DNA from: Fuerstiella sp.
GTDB taxonomy: Bacteria > Planctomycetota > Planctomycetia > Planctomycetales > Planctomycetaceae
Direction of reading: 5' to 3'
NCBI GenBank assembly: GCA_022447225.1
Contig: JAKVAZ010000010.1
Location: 228,491 to 292,490 of the forward strand
Length of the DNA: 64,000 nt
Shown: positions 16,065 through 26,284 of the stretch, piece after piece
Layout of the letters: each line of letters begins with the position of its first letter
Numbering within the stretch: position 1 is the first letter of the stretch
Translations under genes and position numbers: made by a program
Notes under the pieces: generated by a model
Told to the model about the DNA's origin: nothing
The model's database searches: none
Seen by the model: only the letters and a program-made list of their open reading frames with translations

Positions 16065-17954
16065 ATGACGAAGAGTATGAAAGTGACGGGGCGCGTGAGA
16101 GTTGCTGCGGCAGGATTATTGTTGTTCTGTGTTTCTATGCCGTGTTCTATCGCTCAGACCGAAATCCCTGTCATCTCCATGAAAACGACAGCGTTGCCCC
16201 CGGAATGGGCCTTGTTGCAGCAGCATGTGATAGAGCAACTGGAACCGGCAGCGCTGGAGTTTGTCAACAGGTACACAAATGACGATCACACGCTCAAGTG
16301 GCGAAAGGAATGGCCAGGCTTTGACGGATCAGATGACGGATACGAGAGTTTTTACAATTTTCCACTGTACTATGCGATCGGTGGACCACCTTCGATTGAT
16401 CGGCTGTCACGCGATCTGTGGGAGGGCGTCACACGACAGTTTACTCAGTATGGACAGATTCACGACGAGTTCGATGCGAACTACGACTGGATGCATCATG
16501 GTGAGTCCTACACCAACTTCTATTTCTTTGGTCTCTCTGATCCGACAAATCAGGCGTTTCGCCAGCGGACGGTCAGGTTTGCGTCGCTGTACCTTGGAGA
16601 CAACCCGGACGCTCCGAATTATGATCCGTTACGCAAACTGATTCGTTCTCCGATCAATGGCAGTCGTGGCCCTCGTTTTGTAAATACGGCGGAGGACTGG
16701 GTCACTCATCGACCGATTCTTGCCAAGTATCCACTGCCGTTCGATGACATACCGAACGTGACGTCGGGTGATGCCTGGAATGATGACGTGCTGTTCCGGA
16801 ACATTCTGGACACCATCAATCAGCGGATGATGCGCGGGGACGTTCCTCTGAATCTGACATCGACCAGCCTGATGCTCCATGCCTATATGTCGACAGGCGA
16901 GGAGCGATACAGGGACTGGATCCTGGAATATGTTAGCGCCTGGCTCCAGCGTGTTCGTGACAACAATGGTATCCTGCCTGACAACATCGGACTTTCCGGT
17001 GAAATTGGAGAATACAATGACGGCAAGTGGTGGTCCGGATACTACGGATGGAACTGGCCGCATGGTCTTTACAATCAGGTCGAATCAACCGTTATTGGCG
17101 GTACCAATGCCTACATCATCAGTGGCGATCCGGCCTTTCTGGAATTGCCCAGGTCGGTGATTGACCTGGTGACCAGCCTGGGCCGAAAGGAAAACGGTAA
17201 GTTGCTGGTACCTCACCGGCACGGAAGCAGCGGATGGCATGCGTTCGGCCGGATGGATGTCAGGCACCTGTTCCAGCTGTGGTTTATTTCTCGTGAAGAT
17301 GAAGACTGGGATCGCCTGCAACGGCTGGCAGATCTTTCCGAATTCGATCAACTCAACTACAGCAAGGGCAAAGGGGATTCGAATCACACAGGTTCCTGGG
17401 TCGCATTTGTCCTCGGACGAAATGATGATTACCCACTGCAGATTCTGAATGGTTGTTACGAAGAAACGCTGTCGCGGCTAAGCAGGATTCGCAGAGATGA
17501 AACAACGCCCGATGAGCAGGACGTGCATCACTGGCAGAAACTCAATCCGGTCATTCTGGAAGGTCTGGTGCAATTGATGCACGGAGCTCCGAACCATGTT
17601 TATCATGGTGGACTGCTTCATTCGAGTCTTCGATATTTTGATCCGGATCAGCAGCGATCGGGGTTGCCGTCTCAGGTTGCTGCCATGGTGGATCGTCTGA
17701 CGCCTGACGGAGTCCGACTCAATCTGGTGAACCTCAGTGCGACAGAAGAAAAAGAGGTGCTGATTCAGGCGGGAATGTTCCGTGAACACAACATTTCCCG
17801 GATTCGTCAGCTTGAAAACTATCCATTTCAGTTCAATACCGTCAACGGGCCTCACGTCACTGTAAGGCTTGCACCCGCTGCTGTATGTCGCCTGCACATC
17901 GGGCTGGAACGATTCTCAAATCCGCCATCCTATCGTTTTCCGTGGAGCAAATAG
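16065..17954 (+). CDS. Secreted protein, likely alpha/alpha-toroid (six-hairpin glycosidase-like)
   Basis: 629 residues. The signal peptide is clear (basic start, hydrophobic run, S-I-A-Q near residue 30). The body is rich in W, Y and D in patterns seen in six-hairpin glycosidase-like proteins (W-K-E-W-P-G-F-D-G-S-D; G-Y-Y-G-W-N-W-P-H-G; N-H-T-G-S-W). The last ~90 residues look like a beta-sandwich cap (L-N-L-V-N-L-S-A-T-E-E-K-E-V-L-I-Q-A-G). I do not recognise a named family, so polysaccharide cleavage is a suggestion from overall character and the export signal. It stands alone between the methyltransferase and the BASS transporter. GGGG upstream of the ATG supports the start. Confidence 0.65.
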   Translation: MTKSMKVTGRVRVAAAGLLLFCVSMPCSIAQTEIPVISMKTTALPPEWALLQQHVIEQLEPAALEFVNRYTNDDHTLKWRKEWPGFDGSDDGYESFYNFPLYYAIGGPPSIDRLSRDLWEGVTRQFTQYGQIHDEFDANYDWMHHGESYTNFYFFGLSDPTNQAFRQRTVRFASLYLGDNPDAPNYDPLRKLIRSPINGSRGPRFVNTAEDWVTHRPILAKYPLPFDDIPNVTSGDAWNDDVLFRNILDTINQRMMRGDVPLNLTSTSLMLHAYMSTGEERYRDWILEYVSAWLQRVRDNNGILPDNIGLSGEIGEYNDGKWWSGYYGWNWPHGLYNQVESTVIGGTNAYIISGDPAFLELPRSVIDLVTSLGRKENGKLLVPHRHGSSGWHAFGRMDVRHLFQLWFISREDEDWDRLQRLADLSEFDQLNYSKGKGDSNHTGSWVAFVLGRNDDYPLQILNGCYEETLSRLSRIRRDETTPDEQDVHHWQKLNPVILEGLVQLMHGAPNHVYHGGLLHSSLRYFDPDQQRSGLPSQVAAMVDRLTPDGVRLNLVNLSATEEKEVLIQAGMFREHNISRIRQLENYPFQFNTVNGPHVTVRLAPAAVCRLHIGLERFSNPPSYRFPWSK

Positions 17955-18330
17955 AAAACTCTGCACGATGAAGGGACTCGCCGATGGCTCATCCTTTCCT
18001 TGCAGGGTTGCGGATAGCGAACAGGAAAAGGCACAAACGTTCAGAGAGATTTTAAATCCGGATCAAGTCAGACAGCGGGCTCCCTTGGCTGTCAACCGAC
18101 CCTTTTTGTCAAAGGGGTAATTGATGGGGAGTCTTCCGAATTCTCGCAGCGTTATTGATTCGGACCGTATCACTTTGCCTCAATTGATCAATAAGACAGA
18201 CGTCAATCGCCTGCGGGCGTGTTTGCTCTGATAAAGTCATGCACCGGCGTTTCGTGCCTGTTGTACCGAAAACGAATCGCTGTGTGCACAGGATTTCAAG
18301 TTCAGTCGCTGTGAGGACCGTGCGAATACA
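17955..18330. other. Intergenic region with a weak hairpin
   Basis: 376 bases without a gene. CCCTTT-TTGTC-AAAGGG (18100-18116) can form a short hairpin, but no T-run follows, so it is not a standard terminator. Confidence 0.35.
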
Positions 18331-19482
18331 ATGTCGACATCGAAGTCACTGCCAAAATTATTCCTGGGCGCCAGTGCGATGTTATTCGCCGGCGCGGGGT
18401 TGCAGATCGTATTTGACGGCGGCAAGCAGGATTTCCTGCTGGCCGCCTGGGTTGTCGGCGGTATGGGATGTCTGGCGATTGCCGCGAATCGGCACGCCAA
18501 GTTCCGGGGATTCGCCTTCAGCCTGTGGGTCATGACGCTGGTTGCTGCGGCGATGTTCCGTCCCGAACTGTTTCAAAAATGGGGCACGTTCGATCAGAAA
18601 ACTCTCATCGTCCCGCTGATTCAGATCATTATGTTCGGGATGGGGGCAACACTGTGTGTTGCGGATTTTACCCGGGTGCTGACAGTTCCACGTGCGGTGG
18701 GTATCGGCATGCTGCTTCAGTTCACCATTATGCCGCTTACAGGTGCCGGTCTTGCTATGGTGTTCGGGTTTCCGCCCGAGGTTGCAGCCGGCGTCGTATT
18801 GATCGGTTCCTGCCCGGGTGGTGTGGCATCCAACGTCATGGTTTATCTTTCTCGTGGTGATGTTGCACTTTCCGTGACCATGACGGCATGCTCCACACTG
18901 GTGTCTCCGGTTCTGACCCCGCTGGCGATGAAACTGCTGGCTGGCCAGTACATCGAGATCGAATTCACAACCATGTTGGTGGCAATCCTGAAAATGATTA
19001 TTGCACCAATCGTTTTGGGCCTGATTGCCAACAAGCTGTTGACTCGTTATTCGCTTCTTGGACCAAAGATGGAACGGACGCTGTCGCTGATTGCCATGGT
19101 CTCAATCTGCTACATCATTGCGATTATTACGTCTATCTCCCGTGAGCAGCTGATGAGCGTTGGATTGCTGCTGATTGTCGTGGCTGTAGCACACAATGCC
19201 ATTGGATATCTTCTCGGATACTGGTGTGCATACTTCACCGGTCTGGATGAAACGACTCGCCGAACCGTGGCAATTGAGGTGGGGCTGCAAAATGGTGGCA
19301 TGGCGTCAGGACTGGCAGTTAATGTACTTAAGAGCAGCAATGCCGCACTGGCATCGGCGATCTTTGGTCCGTGGATGAATATATCGGGTTCCATTTTAGC
19401 ATCCTGGTGGAGAGGTCGGCCGGTTAAAGACAACCGTCCATCCGAGGTAGAAACGCTGCCACCAAAACATCAGCATGACTGA
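18331..19482 (+). CDS. Bile acid:sodium symporter (BASS) family transporter
   Basis: 383 residues with about ten hydrophobic segments. The first pair lies in residues 10-75, and the conserved core begins near residue 100 (I-I-M-F-G-M-G-A-T-L). The family hallmarks are present: G-S-C-P-G-G-V-A-S-N-V-M near residue 152, a helix-break and ion-site motif, and E-V-G-L-Q-N-G-G-M-A near residue 315, the second crossover motif. Members carry bile acids, pantoate, pyruvate or other organic anions with sodium; the substrate here cannot be told. The extra two N-terminal segments match the longer bacterial members. No pathway genes are adjacent. Confidence 0.9.
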   Translation: MSTSKSLPKLFLGASAMLFAGAGLQIVFDGGKQDFLLAAWVVGGMGCLAIAANRHAKFRGFAFSLWVMTLVAAAMFRPELFQKWGTFDQKTLIVPLIQIIMFGMGATLCVADFTRVLTVPRAVGIGMLLQFTIMPLTGAGLAMVFGFPPEVAAGVVLIGSCPGGVASNVMVYLSRGDVALSVTMTACSTLVSPVLTPLAMKLLAGQYIEIEFTTMLVAILKMIIAPIVLGLIANKLLTRYSLLGPKMERTLSLIAMVSICYIIAIITSISREQLMSVGLLLIVVAVAHNAIGYLLGYWCAYFTGLDETTRRTVAIEVGLQNGGMASGLAVNVLKSSNAALASAIFGPWMNISGSILASWWRGRPVKDNRPSEVETLPPKHQHD

Positions 19483-19778
19483 AAAGACCAGATCGGTGTG
19501 TGTGAAATGAGTGGACGTTCGCAGGCTGAAAAAATTTTTCCGGGTTCATGGAGCCGGAAAACAATGGTTACGGGGCAGAAGTTTTTCAATAGCAGGAAGA
19601 TCTGGTTGTGCTGTCAGCTGTTCACGCGGTGAAAGTTTTTTGATCCGGTTCTCAAGATCGTGCGTTAGCCGGGCTGTGGCGAAAGTCTGCTCCGATTGAT
19701 CCACATAGCACCATATGTACATCCGGCTAAACTACACTTGGCCGGGGAGAATTCCTGATTCGATCGAGGAGATCATCG

Positions 19779-20888
19779 ATGGGACTGTTTGACAAACTTC
19801 GCGCTGAATTGATTGATATCGTCGAATGGGTAGACGATTCCCGGCATACACTGGTCTGGAGATTTCCCCGATATAACAACCAGATTAAGAATGGAGCGCA
19901 GCTGATTGTTCGTCCAGGACAGATCGCGGTTTTTGTACATCGTGGCGAAATTGCCGATGTCTTCGAACCGGGGCACTACGAACTTATAACAGACAACCTG
20001 CCGATTCTGAGTACGCTGGCCGGCTGGAAGTATGGTTTTGACAGCCCTTTTAAGGCAGAGGTCTACTTTGTCAGTACCAGACAAATCACGGATCTCAAAT
20101 GGGGCACGCCCAACCCCATCATGCTGCGAGATCCTGAATTTGGACCGATTCGAATTCGCGCATTTGGAACCTATGCACTGAAGGCCGTTGATGCACGTGC
20201 ACTCCTTAAAGAACTTGTTGGAACCGATAGCGCTGTTGACACGGACGAAGTCACCGAATTGCTGAGGTCCATGATTATCAGTACGTTCGCAGAACAGATT
20301 GGATCCTCTAATATTGCTGCGCTGGACCTGGCAAGTAAGTATCAGGAATTCGGTGAAACACTCCGCCAGGCCGTTCAGGAAAAGGTCGATGACGAATACG
20401 GTCTGGAGATTCCTCAACTGTTCGTCGTCAATATTTCTCTGCCGGAGGCAGTGGAAAAAGCACTGGATACACGAACGAGCATGGGAGTGATTGGTGACAT
20501 GAATCAGTTCCAGCAGTACCAAATGGGACAGGCTATGACGGCTGCTGCTGAAAACCCTTCGGGTGGTGGTGCTGCCGAAGGTATGGGGCTGGGCCTTGGG
20601 TTTGCGATGGCCGGACGGATGATGCAGCCAGGTATGTCAGGCACTGCTCCGGGAATGGCTCCTCCTCTTCCTCCGGCTGCAGCTCTCTGGCATGTTGCTG
20701 TGGATGGCCAGACTCGCGGACCGTTTTCCATACAGCAAATGGGAGCCGGAATGTCATCGGGTGAGATCACTGCGGAGACGTTGGTCTGGTCAGACGGCAT
20801 GACCGGGTGGCAACCGGCTGGAAATGTGCCGCAGTTGTCGACCTCGTTCCAGGCTTCTCCCCCGCCCCCTCCTCCTGCGAGTTCTTAG
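19779..20888 (+). CDS. SPFH-domain protein (YdjI-type) with C-terminal GYF_2 domain
   Basis: 369 residues. It lacks a signal peptide or membrane segment. Residues about 25-240 form an SPFH/band-7-like domain of the YdjI type (L-I-V-R-P-G-Q-I-A-V-F; G-E-I-A-D-V-F-E-P-G; I-R-A-F-G-T-Y). A Gly/Met-rich linker near 265-300 is followed by a GYF_2 domain (W-H-V-A-V-D-G-Q-T-R-G-P-F-S, then L-V-W-S-D-G-M-T-G-W-Q-P-A). YdjI-type proteins are linked to membrane stress and PspA-like partners in Bacillus; no such partner is adjacent. GGAGA upstream of the ATG supports the start. The GYF module suggests binding of a proline-rich peptide; its own tail is P-rich. Confidence 0.88.
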   Translation: MGLFDKLRAELIDIVEWVDDSRHTLVWRFPRYNNQIKNGAQLIVRPGQIAVFVHRGEIADVFEPGHYELITDNLPILSTLAGWKYGFDSPFKAEVYFVSTRQITDLKWGTPNPIMLRDPEFGPIRIRAFGTYALKAVDARALLKELVGTDSAVDTDEVTELLRSMIISTFAEQIGSSNIAALDLASKYQEFGETLRQAVQEKVDDEYGLEIPQLFVVNISLPEAVEKALDTRTSMGVIGDMNQFQQYQMGQAMTAAAENPSGGGAAEGMGLGLGFAMAGRMMQPGMSGTAPGMAPPLPPAAALWHVAVDGQTRGPFSIQQMGAGMSSGEITAETLVWSDGMTGWQPAGNVPQLSTSFQASPPPPPPASS

Positions 20889-21792
20889 TGCTGCCGGCCG
20901 TTCCTGCAGATTTAAAGTCAGGTCCGGCCAGTCGAATGTGGTCGCGTTTCCATACAGTCACTTGAATCGTTTGTGTGACTACTTCGTTAGAAACTATTTC
21001 AAAGATGTTTCGATCATTCTGCCGGCACGAGCAAATGTCGGCATCCAGTGTTTCAGTCCGCAAAATTCCGCAGATCCGCATTGGGGCGACGGTTGGTCGG
21101 GCCTGTGAAGATACCGAAACTCTGAGACCGTTGATTCTCGCGGATGTTGATGCTTTTCGGCTCAACTTTCCCCACGGAGACTGTGACTGACCGAGCAGGG
21201 TTCACATGATTTCTGATGATCTGTACCTACGCTGGTCGCACCGACTGACTCGGTGAAGACCAGGATCTGATGATCATGCAACAGGAAGTCTCCTGGGATC
21301 CAGACCCGTTTCGTGAATCGCTGCACAGGACCATTGTGTGGTCGGCGTGTTCTCCGGGAATCCAGCCCTGTATTCAGTTGCGACGGCTTTCCTGCAGAAC
21401 AGGGTTCTTGATTAGATTGGTGGATCTGGGACAGCTGTAAACCGGGCAGTGGAATTATTCCTGTAAACCATGGATAATGATGTGAACAAATCTGTCGTTT
21501 GGCACTCAGGATGACTTCGGTACAGCAGCAGACCTGTGAATCGTTGGTTGTGTTCGCAGGGAAGTTCCAGAATCCTGTTTCCGGGTGTTCCCGGACTGCG
21601 TGGAAGGTTTGACTACCGGGTCACATCAGGAGTTGCAGGCCGTTGCTGACGAAATTCCTGGTTTCCCTGTTGACGAATGAGATGGGCCGTGAGACGACGG
21701 GATCCGGATGAAGAATCGGTGGGACGCGCGAACCGAATTTCCGGTCTTTGGTTGGCGTTATTCACAATGTGACTCTTTGTACTGGGACATTG
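20889..21792. other. Long intergenic region carrying a pyruvate kinase remnant
   Basis: About 900 bases between the SPFH gene and the polytopic membrane protein gene. Apart from the pyruvate-kinase-like remnant at 21059-21190, which is described separately, no coding text is evident. Confidence 0.4.
21059..21190 (+). pseudogene. Truncated remnant of a pyruvate kinase N-terminus
   Basis: One frame reads Q-I-R-I-G-A-T-V-G, then D-T-E-T-L-R-P-L-I-L-A-D-V-D-A-F-R-L-N-F-P-H-G-D and stops. Pyruvate kinases begin with K-I-V-A-T-I-G-P, D-P-E-T-L-R-x-L-I, A-G-V-D-V-F-R-L-N-F-S-H-G-D, so about 40 residues align position by position. The lysine and the proline after the glycine are changed, and nothing downstream continues the enzyme. 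This is best read as a decayed gene fragment. An in-frame ATG at 20975 is not followed by kinase-like text until 21059. Confidence 0.6.
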
Positions 21793-23490
21793 ATGAACCA
21801 ACAACAGACGTATGGTGATGGAGTCTGGTTTTGTAAACCCGTTCTGTTCGCGGCAATGGCGGGCGGCATGGCCTGGGGGATTCGAGGTCAGTACGGTCAC
21901 GAGACCGGCGCCATGATTGCGGGCGTGCTCGTCAGCCTCACCGTCTGTTTCATTCTTTGCCGCAGGATGCCGATCGACCAGCTTAGCCGGACAGTTGCTC
22001 TGGCCATCGTCGCGATGGGTATCGGTGGCTCGATGACCTACGGTGAAACAGTCGGACTGACTCACGATACGCCGCTGCGTGGTAATGCGGAAGCATGGCG
22101 GTGGGGCATGCTGGGACTGGCGATCAAAGGTGGAATCTGGATCGGTTTCTTCGGTACGTTTCTGGGGATGGGCCTGAGTGGTCGTGTTTACACGTCGCGA
22201 AACATGATTGCACTGATGCTGGCAGCGCTCGGTGCTTATTTCATGGGCATCAACACGATCAACTATCCGTTCCGACCTTACGAAGTGGACGCGGAATTCA
22301 CATATGGGAAAGACGGCACAGAAATGGTGCATGCCAATCGGTTTGCAGGAGGCAAAGGTAACCTGGAGGAGGCCAGTGAGAAGGCTTTGCCATATCTGTA
22401 TTTTTCTGACCACTGGGACTGGGAGCCATACGAAACAATCAGGCCTCGGTGGGAAAACTGGGGAGGTCAGCTTTTGGCGTTGTTGGTGGTGTTCATCTAT
22501 GTGGGCTGGTGGTGTGACGATAAGCTGGCCCGCAACCTGGCGATGTGGGGTGTCATCGCCGGAGCAATTGGGTTCCCCGCCGGGCAGTCTGTGCAGTCCT
22601 GGTACCAATGGAACACCGACCCTGAATGTGTTGCCGTATTTCGTCCCGTGCTTCAGGAAAATGAGACTCTGAAATGGATCATTGGTCACTTGTCCATGAA
22701 CTGGTGGAACACGATGGAGACCACGTTCGGGACCGTGATGGGCGGACTCATTGGTCTTGGGGTCTGGTTCAATCGCAAAAAGATCGGTGGACTGGTCTCA
22801 GGTGATACGCCGCGGTCATATATGGCAGTGCCTGTGGAAGCTTTATTACTGGCTATCCATGTGGCATGTCTTTTCTATTTTGAGTTCTACTTCGTCGCAC
22901 ACACCGATCACTACAATGACGCGTTGTACGAACAGGGGCTGGTGATGGCATTCATCCCCTTTGTTCTGATCGTTGGCGGCAGGTTCAGCCATTACTTCAT
23001 CATGTTCCCGGTGGTCCTGCAGACGATTGCAGGCAGAACACTGCAGGCCCGACTCTATAAGCAGATTCACCTCGAGGACGGGACCAGGGAGCGTGTTTAC
23101 AACGACCAGGCTACGATCAATCTTCCGCTTTTGGATAACGATCCCCATGTGTCATTGATCGCTGGCTGGCTGATCTATTTCATTATCCCGGTGGGGATCG
23201 CACTTTATTCCACCTGGTACTTCTACAATAAGCATAAAACAAAAACGACGGACTCTGCCTTCACCGGAACTGCTCTGCTGATTATGGGATGGCTGTTTTT
23301 CTATCTGAATTTTATGTTCTGGGGTTGTCCGTGGTGGCGGTGGTCAGACTTTAGTAGCTGGCCGTGGGATAAATGGGGTGGTCCCAATACCATGAATGCC
23401 ATTTTTGTGATCTACATGACGTCCTTGACCTGCATGGTTTGTTGCGGATTACGGAGAGACGCAGGAAAGGAACGTAGTGCAGCCGGTTGA
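21793..23490 (+). CDS. Polytopic membrane protein of unknown function
   Basis: About 565 residues from the ATG at 21793; the frame is open from 21748, but M-N-Q-Q-Q-T-Y-G-D-G is a better start. It has roughly eleven or twelve hydrophobic helices with glycine-rich packing (A-A-M-A-G-G-M-A-W-G-I-R-G-Q-Y-G-H-E-T-G-A near the N-terminus) and a soluble loop around residues 175-225. The H-E-T-G and Y-G-E-T segments near the first helices carry conserved-looking polar residues that could line a channel or active site. I do not recognise the family. It is followed after 125 bases by the secreted glycosidase-like gene on the same strand, so a joint role such as transport of the sugar product is plausible. 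Confidence 0.7.
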   Translation: MNQQQTYGDGVWFCKPVLFAAMAGGMAWGIRGQYGHETGAMIAGVLVSLTVCFILCRRMPIDQLSRTVALAIVAMGIGGSMTYGETVGLTHDTPLRGNAEAWRWGMLGLAIKGGIWIGFFGTFLGMGLSGRVYTSRNMIALMLAALGAYFMGINTINYPFRPYEVDAEFTYGKDGTEMVHANRFAGGKGNLEEASEKALPYLYFSDHWDWEPYETIRPRWENWGGQLLALLVVFIYVGWWCDDKLARNLAMWGVIAGAIGFPAGQSVQSWYQWNTDPECVAVFRPVLQENETLKWIIGHLSMNWWNTMETTFGTVMGGLIGLGVWFNRKKIGGLVSGDTPRSYMAVPVEALLLAIHVACLFYFEFYFVAHTDHYNDALYEQGLVMAFIPFVLIVGGRFSHYFIMFPVVLQTIAGRTLQARLYKQIHLEDGTRERVYNDQATINLPLLDNDPHVSLIAGWLIYFIIPVGIALYSTWYFYNKHKTKTTDSAFTGTALLIMGWLFFYLNFMFWGCPWWRWSDFSSWPWDKWGGPNTMNAIFVIYMTSLTCMVCCGLRRDAGKERSAAG

Positions 23491-23615
23491 CCTGAAAACC
23501 GGATTTTCGCCCTGGGAACAACTCCCGCAATTGACTTTTACAACGACACGGATTCCGAGGTGTCGTCAAGTGCTGATCCCTGCCTTTCATTCAACGAATT
23601 CAGAAAAAGGTAATC

Positions 23616-26000
23616 TTGATGTTCCTTAAACGTCTTATTTGGGCAGCAGTTGCGATGCACATGTCTTTGTGCGGCGCCCTCAGCTATGCAGAATCAAACA
23701 TGGATCTGAGAACCACGGTGCTGGTTTCTCCCGTGGGAGGAACAGTCGGAAAAGCGGCTGATTTTCTGAGTGACGAAGTCTACGACCGGACCGGAATTCG
23801 ATGGTATATCCGGGACCACTTCGAGGGGGCAGCGCGCATTGTGCTTTGCACTGGTGACACCATCCCTGAGGGTATTGAACTTCCGGAAGGATTAGTGGTT
23901 CCTGATGCTGCAGAGGGATTTGCCCTGGGTGTGAATGGAACGGATATCTTCATCGTCGGTCGAAAGCCACGAGGTGTGTTGTTTGGAGTTGGTCGGCTGC
24001 TCCGGTTGATGACCATGCGTGATGGTGAAATCTCGCTGCCGAAAAAGACAATGGTATCGACTTCACCAAAACACGCGATGCGGGTCCATCAGATGGGGTA
24101 CCGAAAGACGGCCACAAGTTATGACCTGTGGACCGTCGAAACGTATGAACAATACCTGAGAGAAATGGCAATATTTGGCTGCAACGGTGCCGAGCTGATT
24201 CAGGAACAGCCCCCAGGTGAGAAAGACAGCGTATTGATGGCAGAATCCCAGTGGGATATGAATATCAGACTGTCACGAATGATGGATGAATATGACTGGG
24301 AGGTGTTTCTCTGGTATCCCGTGCCAATCCTGAGAGATGATCAGCAGCGATATGACACTGAATTGGGATATCGCGAACGATTCTTCAACGAAATGCCCCG
24401 GATCGATCATCTGTTTGTTCCAGGCGGTGATCCAGGGAATAACCATCCCAGAGTTCTGATGCCGGCTCTGGAAGGGATGGCGGAAATGTTGCACAAGCGG
24501 TTCCCGGACGCTGGTGTCTTTGTGTCCAACCAGAAGATGAAGCCGGAAGCGACCGACTGGATGTTTTCGTATTTTCGCGAAGAGCAGCCAAAGTGGCTTG
24601 GGGGATATGTGTATGGACCAGGAACCAAACACAGCATCATGGACGCCAGAGAATGGCTGCCGAAACAATACGAGATTCGCCGTTACCCGGACATTACACA
24701 CAACTTGAGAGCTATGTTTCCGGTCCCTCACTGGGACGGCAAGATGGCACAGTCACTGGGACGCGAAGGAATCAATCCGCGGCCAGGGCACAATCAAAAA
24801 GTTCATAATGCCTTCGATGAGTATGCGAGCGGTTTTGGAACCTATTCCGACGGGATCCATGATGACCTGAATAAGGTGGTCTGGAGTGCTCTGGGCTGGG
24901 ATCCGGATGCAGATCTCCATGAAATCGTCGTGGATTATGGCCGTCTGTTTTTTGGCGAAGACATGGGTGAGGAAGTTGCTGAAGGTCTGTGGATGCTGCA
25001 GGAGAACCTGACCGGCAATTTCATCGAGAATGACGGCATTCCCGTCACCCTGGCCAAATGGCGATCCATCGGAGAAAAGGTCAGTCCAAAAGTCCGCAGG
25101 AGCTGGCGATATCAGAATTATTTGATGCGAGCGATTTTTGACGAGTATACCCGCAATCGTTGTATTCAGGAGATGAAGTACGAAGAAGCAGCCTATGCGG
25201 CCCTGGCGAAGGCACCGAAAGTGGGATCAGCGAAAGCCGTTGCAGCCGCAAGAAAAGAGTTTGCCAGAGTCGATGCAGAAAAGTTCGGTCCCGCCATGCG
25301 TCAGGAGATGGCGGAACTGGCGGACGACATGTTCAACAGCATTGGATGGCAGTTTAGTATCAAGTCACCCTACTTCACGCGAAACGCGGAACGCGGAGCA
25401 CTACTGGATAAGCTCGACCAACCGTTGAACGACCGACCATGGCTGGAAAACCAGTTCGATGAAATTCTGGCGATGGACAGTGTAAAAGATCGGCAGCAAC
25501 GAATTCACATGCTTGTGAACTGGGAAGATGCGGGGCCAGGAGGATTCTATGACGACCTCGGAAATCCTGATAAACAGTCCCATTTGGATATGCTGGCCAC
25601 GTATGACGAAAATCCCAGCCGTATTGACCGCATCACCGAGGGGCATTACCGCTGGATGAACAACATGACACTGGAAGTTGATAATCGCTATCGACATACG
25701 TGGCTCCATCATTCCCAAAGTCTTCATGGAGCACCCCTCATCGTGCGCTATGACGGACTGGACAAGCGGGCTGAGTACAAAATCAAGGTTGTGGAATTTG
25801 GACGGTTTCATGCCACGATTGATCTGGTCGCGGATGATGTACACAAGATTCACGGACCATTGCGTCCTCAGTATCCTCTTTGGCCCGTGGAATACGACAT
25901 CCCCAGGGAAGCTACCGCCGATGGCCAACTTGAGTTGAAATGGAGACTTGTTGAAGGTCGCGGGACACAGGTGGCTGAGATCTGGTTAATTAAAAAATAG
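23616..26000 (+). CDS. Secreted glycoside hydrolase-like protein (GH20b/GH67-type N-terminal domain plus barrel)
   Basis: 794 residues. A signal peptide (to about A-E-S, residue 27) is followed by an N-terminal alpha/beta domain of the type found in GH20 and GH67 enzymes: A-A-D-F-L-S-D-E-V-Y, A-E-G-F-A-L-G-V and I-V-G-R-K-P-R-G-V-L-F-G-V-G-R-L-L-R. The central part looks like a TIM barrel (M-R-V-H-Q-M-G-Y-R; Y-L-R-E-M-A-I-F-G-C-N-G-A-E-L-I; F-L-W-Y-P-V-P). A helical part and a beta-rich C-terminus follow. Hexosaminidase or glucuronidase-type activity is possible, but catalytic residues could not be assigned. The membrane protein upstream (21793-23490) is its likely operon partner. Confidence 0.7.
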   Translation: MMFLKRLIWAAVAMHMSLCGALSYAESNMDLRTTVLVSPVGGTVGKAADFLSDEVYDRTGIRWYIRDHFEGAARIVLCTGDTIPEGIELPEGLVVPDAAEGFALGVNGTDIFIVGRKPRGVLFGVGRLLRLMTMRDGEISLPKKTMVSTSPKHAMRVHQMGYRKTATSYDLWTVETYEQYLREMAIFGCNGAELIQEQPPGEKDSVLMAESQWDMNIRLSRMMDEYDWEVFLWYPVPILRDDQQRYDTELGYRERFFNEMPRIDHLFVPGGDPGNNHPRVLMPALEGMAEMLHKRFPDAGVFVSNQKMKPEATDWMFSYFREEQPKWLGGYVYGPGTKHSIMDAREWLPKQYEIRRYPDITHNLRAMFPVPHWDGKMAQSLGREGINPRPGHNQKVHNAFDEYASGFGTYSDGIHDDLNKVVWSALGWDPDADLHEIVVDYGRLFFGEDMGEEVAEGLWMLQENLTGNFIENDGIPVTLAKWRSIGEKVSPKVRRSWRYQNYLMRAIFDEYTRNRCIQEMKYEEAAYAALAKAPKVGSAKAVAAARKEFARVDAEKFGPAMRQEMAELADDMFNSIGWQFSIKSPYFTRNAERGALLDKLDQPLNDRPWLENQFDEILAMDSVKDRQQRIHMLVNWEDAGPGGFYDDLGNPDKQSHLDMLATYDENPSRIDRITEGHYRWMNNMTLEVDNRYRHTWLHHSQSLHGAPLIVRYDGLDKRAEYKIKVVEFGRFHATIDLVADDVHKIHGPLRPQYPLWPVEYDIPREATADGQLELKWRLVEGRGTQVAEIWLIKK

Positions 26001-26284
26001 CCGTGGGTGGCGGTATCTTTTTAGGCACAGGCAAGCGCTCCGGCATTGATATGACCGCGTGTGTTGATCGGTCAGTGACCGGCGAAGCACGCCTGGTTCC
26101 GGAATAGAGGCCAGAGCCTGATCAGGCAGCTTTTGGGGGAGTTACCACGTCTGTGGCGTACAACGTCCTGACACATATGTCAGTAAGTCCAGTGTGCTCT
26201 GTTTTTTTCACTGTTAAAACTTTGCGTCAATCAGTGAGTGACTTCGCCGTCGCAACCGTTTCGCGAAACGGTGTTTGTGCAGAG

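Noticed and set aside
18100..18116. Hairpin CCCTTT-TTGTC-AAAGGG as a terminator
   Set aside because: There is no T-run after the stem.
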